Part shown: in pieces, positions 22,985 to 23,927 of the stretch
Numbering within the stretch: position 1 is the first letter of the stretch
How the letters are laid out: every line of letters begins with the position of its first letter
Source of the DNA: a candidate division TA06 bacterium DG_78
GTDB taxonomy: Bacteria; Hydrothermota; Tepidihabitantia; SM23-42
Direction: 5' to 3'
Length of the DNA stretch: 23,927 nt
NCBI GenBank assembly: GCA_001303225.1
Contig: LJNI01000008.1
Location: forward strand, 1 to 23,927
Notes under the pieces: generated by a model
What the model was told of the DNA's origin: nothing
Databases searched by the model: none
What the model saw: only the letters and a program-made list of their open reading frames with translations
Position numbers and translations under genes: made by a program

Positions 22985-23927
22985 ATGCCATTTTTCAGAA
23001 AAAAGATTTATGCCTGTGCAGGATTTAATACAATCTCACTCGGCACAGGCCGCAAAGAGTTCCATCCAAAAAAACCACGTCCTGGTATCGAATACTACAT
23101 TAAAGAAGCTGGTCTCGGTTCGATTGCTCAGATTAAAAACCCAGAAAATATTGACGAAGGTGTGATAGGCAATTTCGTCGCAGAAAGATTTTGTTATCAA
23201 GGTGACCTTGGCGGTTTCTTACCTATGGTTCATGAGACATTTAGGTATAAACCCTGTGTACGTGTTGAAGGTGCCTGCGATTCTGGTGGATTAGCATTAG
23301 TCAATGCAATCAAAACAATCCTTGCTGATCTTGCAGATGTCGTTCTCACAATTGGTGTCGAGGTTCAAAATAGCGTTAAGGCGATTTATGGTGCTGATTA
23401 CCTTGCTGCAGCAGGCTGGTTTTCTGGTGAACGCAAAAAAGGACATGCTTATTTCTTTCCTGATCAGTTTTCCCAGCGTGCCGGTGCATGCTTTGAAAAA
23501 TTTGGTCACGAAAAGATACGTAAAGGAATGTCACAATGGTATGTAAATGCCGTCGAAAACGCGCGCAAAAATCCAAAAGCACAAGAATATCATAATAAGA
23601 ATGCCGATTTGTTTGCAACTGGCATGACACAGCCAAATCCTAAAGTCTTCTGCGAACACATAAATGTCTTTGACTGTTCAAAAGTTTCTGATGGTGGATC
23701 AGCTTTAATCTTTGTCTCAGAACAAGGTCTTGAACAAATCGGCATCGATAAAAAAGATGCAGTCGAGGTAATTGCATATTCTCAGGTTCAAGATGATCTC
23801 ACCAAACCACCACCAGATTTCACCAAATTAACAACATGTGAGATTGCAGCAAAACGTGCTTACGAACGTGCTGCTATCAAATCTGAAAACTTGAGTGTTT
23901 TAGAAGTGCACGATTGCTTTACGATTG
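22985..23927 (+). CDS. SCP2/archaeal-type thiolase, 3'-truncated by the window end
   Basis: Translation from the ATG at 22985 stays open to the end of the window (314 codons). The nucleophile is Cys98 in 'RVEGACDSGGLALV', and the window ends inside 'LEVHDCFTI', the conserved active-site segment also found in the thiolase at 10872. The GHPxGATG segment should lie beyond the edge. Compared with the first thiolase it has a longer N-terminal region ('LGTGRKEFHPKKPRPGIEYY') and extra residues between 150 and 210, so it is a separate paralogue. The GGAG of repeat copy G is its ribosome-binding site. With the upstream crotonase and dehydrogenase it would finish a beta-oxidation round; a DUF35 partner may follow outside the window. 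Confidence 0.88.
   Translation, partial: MPFFRKKIYACAGFNTISLGTGRKEFHPKKPRPGIEYYIKEAGLGSIAQIKNPENIDEGVIGNFVAERFCYQGDLGGFLPMVHETFRYKPCVRVEGACDSGGLALVNAIKTILADLADVVLTIGVEVQNSVKAIYGADYLAAAGWFSGERKKGHAYFFPDQFSQRAGACFEKFGHEKIRKGMSQWYVNAVENARKNPKAQEYHNKNADLFATGMTQPNPKVFCEHINVFDCSKVSDGGSALIFVSEQGLEQIGIDKKDAVEVIAYSQVQDDLTKPPPDFTKLTTCEIAAKRAYERAAIKSENLSVLEVHDCFTI

Overview
The window is a run of about 20 protein-coding genes, all on the + strand, from an AT-rich bacterial genome. It reads as a catabolic island for branched-chain and sulfur amino acids and short acyl-CoAs: two biotin-dependent acyl-CoA carboxylases, the methylmalonyl-CoA route to succinyl-CoA, a leucine-type 3-methylcrotonyl-CoA/3-methylglutaconyl-CoA route, and beta-oxidation enzymes. 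Several proteins are of archaeal type (stand-alone methylmalonyl-CoA mutase catalytic subunit; HMG-CoA synthase with SCP2-type thiolase and DUF35). One secreted protein ends in an 'LLLQNYPNPFN' FlgD/T9SS-like tail, common in FCB-group and WOR-3-like candidate phyla. I therefore infer an uncultivated anaerobic bacterium of that kind; the phylum is a low-confidence guess.

Layout. 1-3337: first carboxylase (carboxyltransferase 3' end, biotin carboxylase, biotin carrier), best read as propionyl-CoA carboxylase. 3691-9574: methylmalonyl-CoA mutase catalytic chain, alanine-dehydrogenase-family enzyme, 4-hydroxybutyrate/acetate-type CoA-transferase, methylmalonyl-CoA epimerase, methionine gamma-lyase-like PLP enzyme. 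9816-12521: HMG-CoA synthase, thiolase and DUF35, the archaeal acetoacetyl-CoA/HMG-CoA triad. 12530-14137: 3-methylcrotonyl-CoA carboxylase beta subunit. 14223-15605: a secreted repeat protein and a cupin. 15765-19179: LiuC-type methylglutaconyl-CoA hydratase, a broken GxxExxY nuclease gene, second biotin carboxylase and second biotin carrier. 19184-20613: iron-sulfur flavoprotein, NifU/IscU scaffold, double zinc ribbon. 20661 to the end: crotonase, 3-hydroxyacyl-CoA dehydrogenase, and a thiolase cut by the window edge.

How the genes fit together. Methionine gamma-lyase would give 2-oxobutyrate and hence propionyl-CoA. Propionyl-CoA carboxylase, epimerase and mutase take it to succinyl-CoA. 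3-Methylcrotonyl-CoA carboxylase and the LiuC-type hydratase lead from leucine to HMG-CoA. No HMG-CoA lyase is visible; instead an HMG-CoA synthase/thiolase/DUF35 set sits inside the leucine cluster.

The most unusual content is between the genes. One repeat family (called H here) has two 34-nt inverted arms, then a 7-bp hairpin with compensatory base changes and usually a Shine-Dalgarno sequence. It occurs seven times just upstream of start codons, and one copy holds a frameshifted PD-(D/E)XK (GxxExxY) nuclease gene between its arms. A second family (R2) carries a GC-rich 64-bp module found in both orientations. No tRNA, rRNA, CRISPR array or full insertion sequence was seen.
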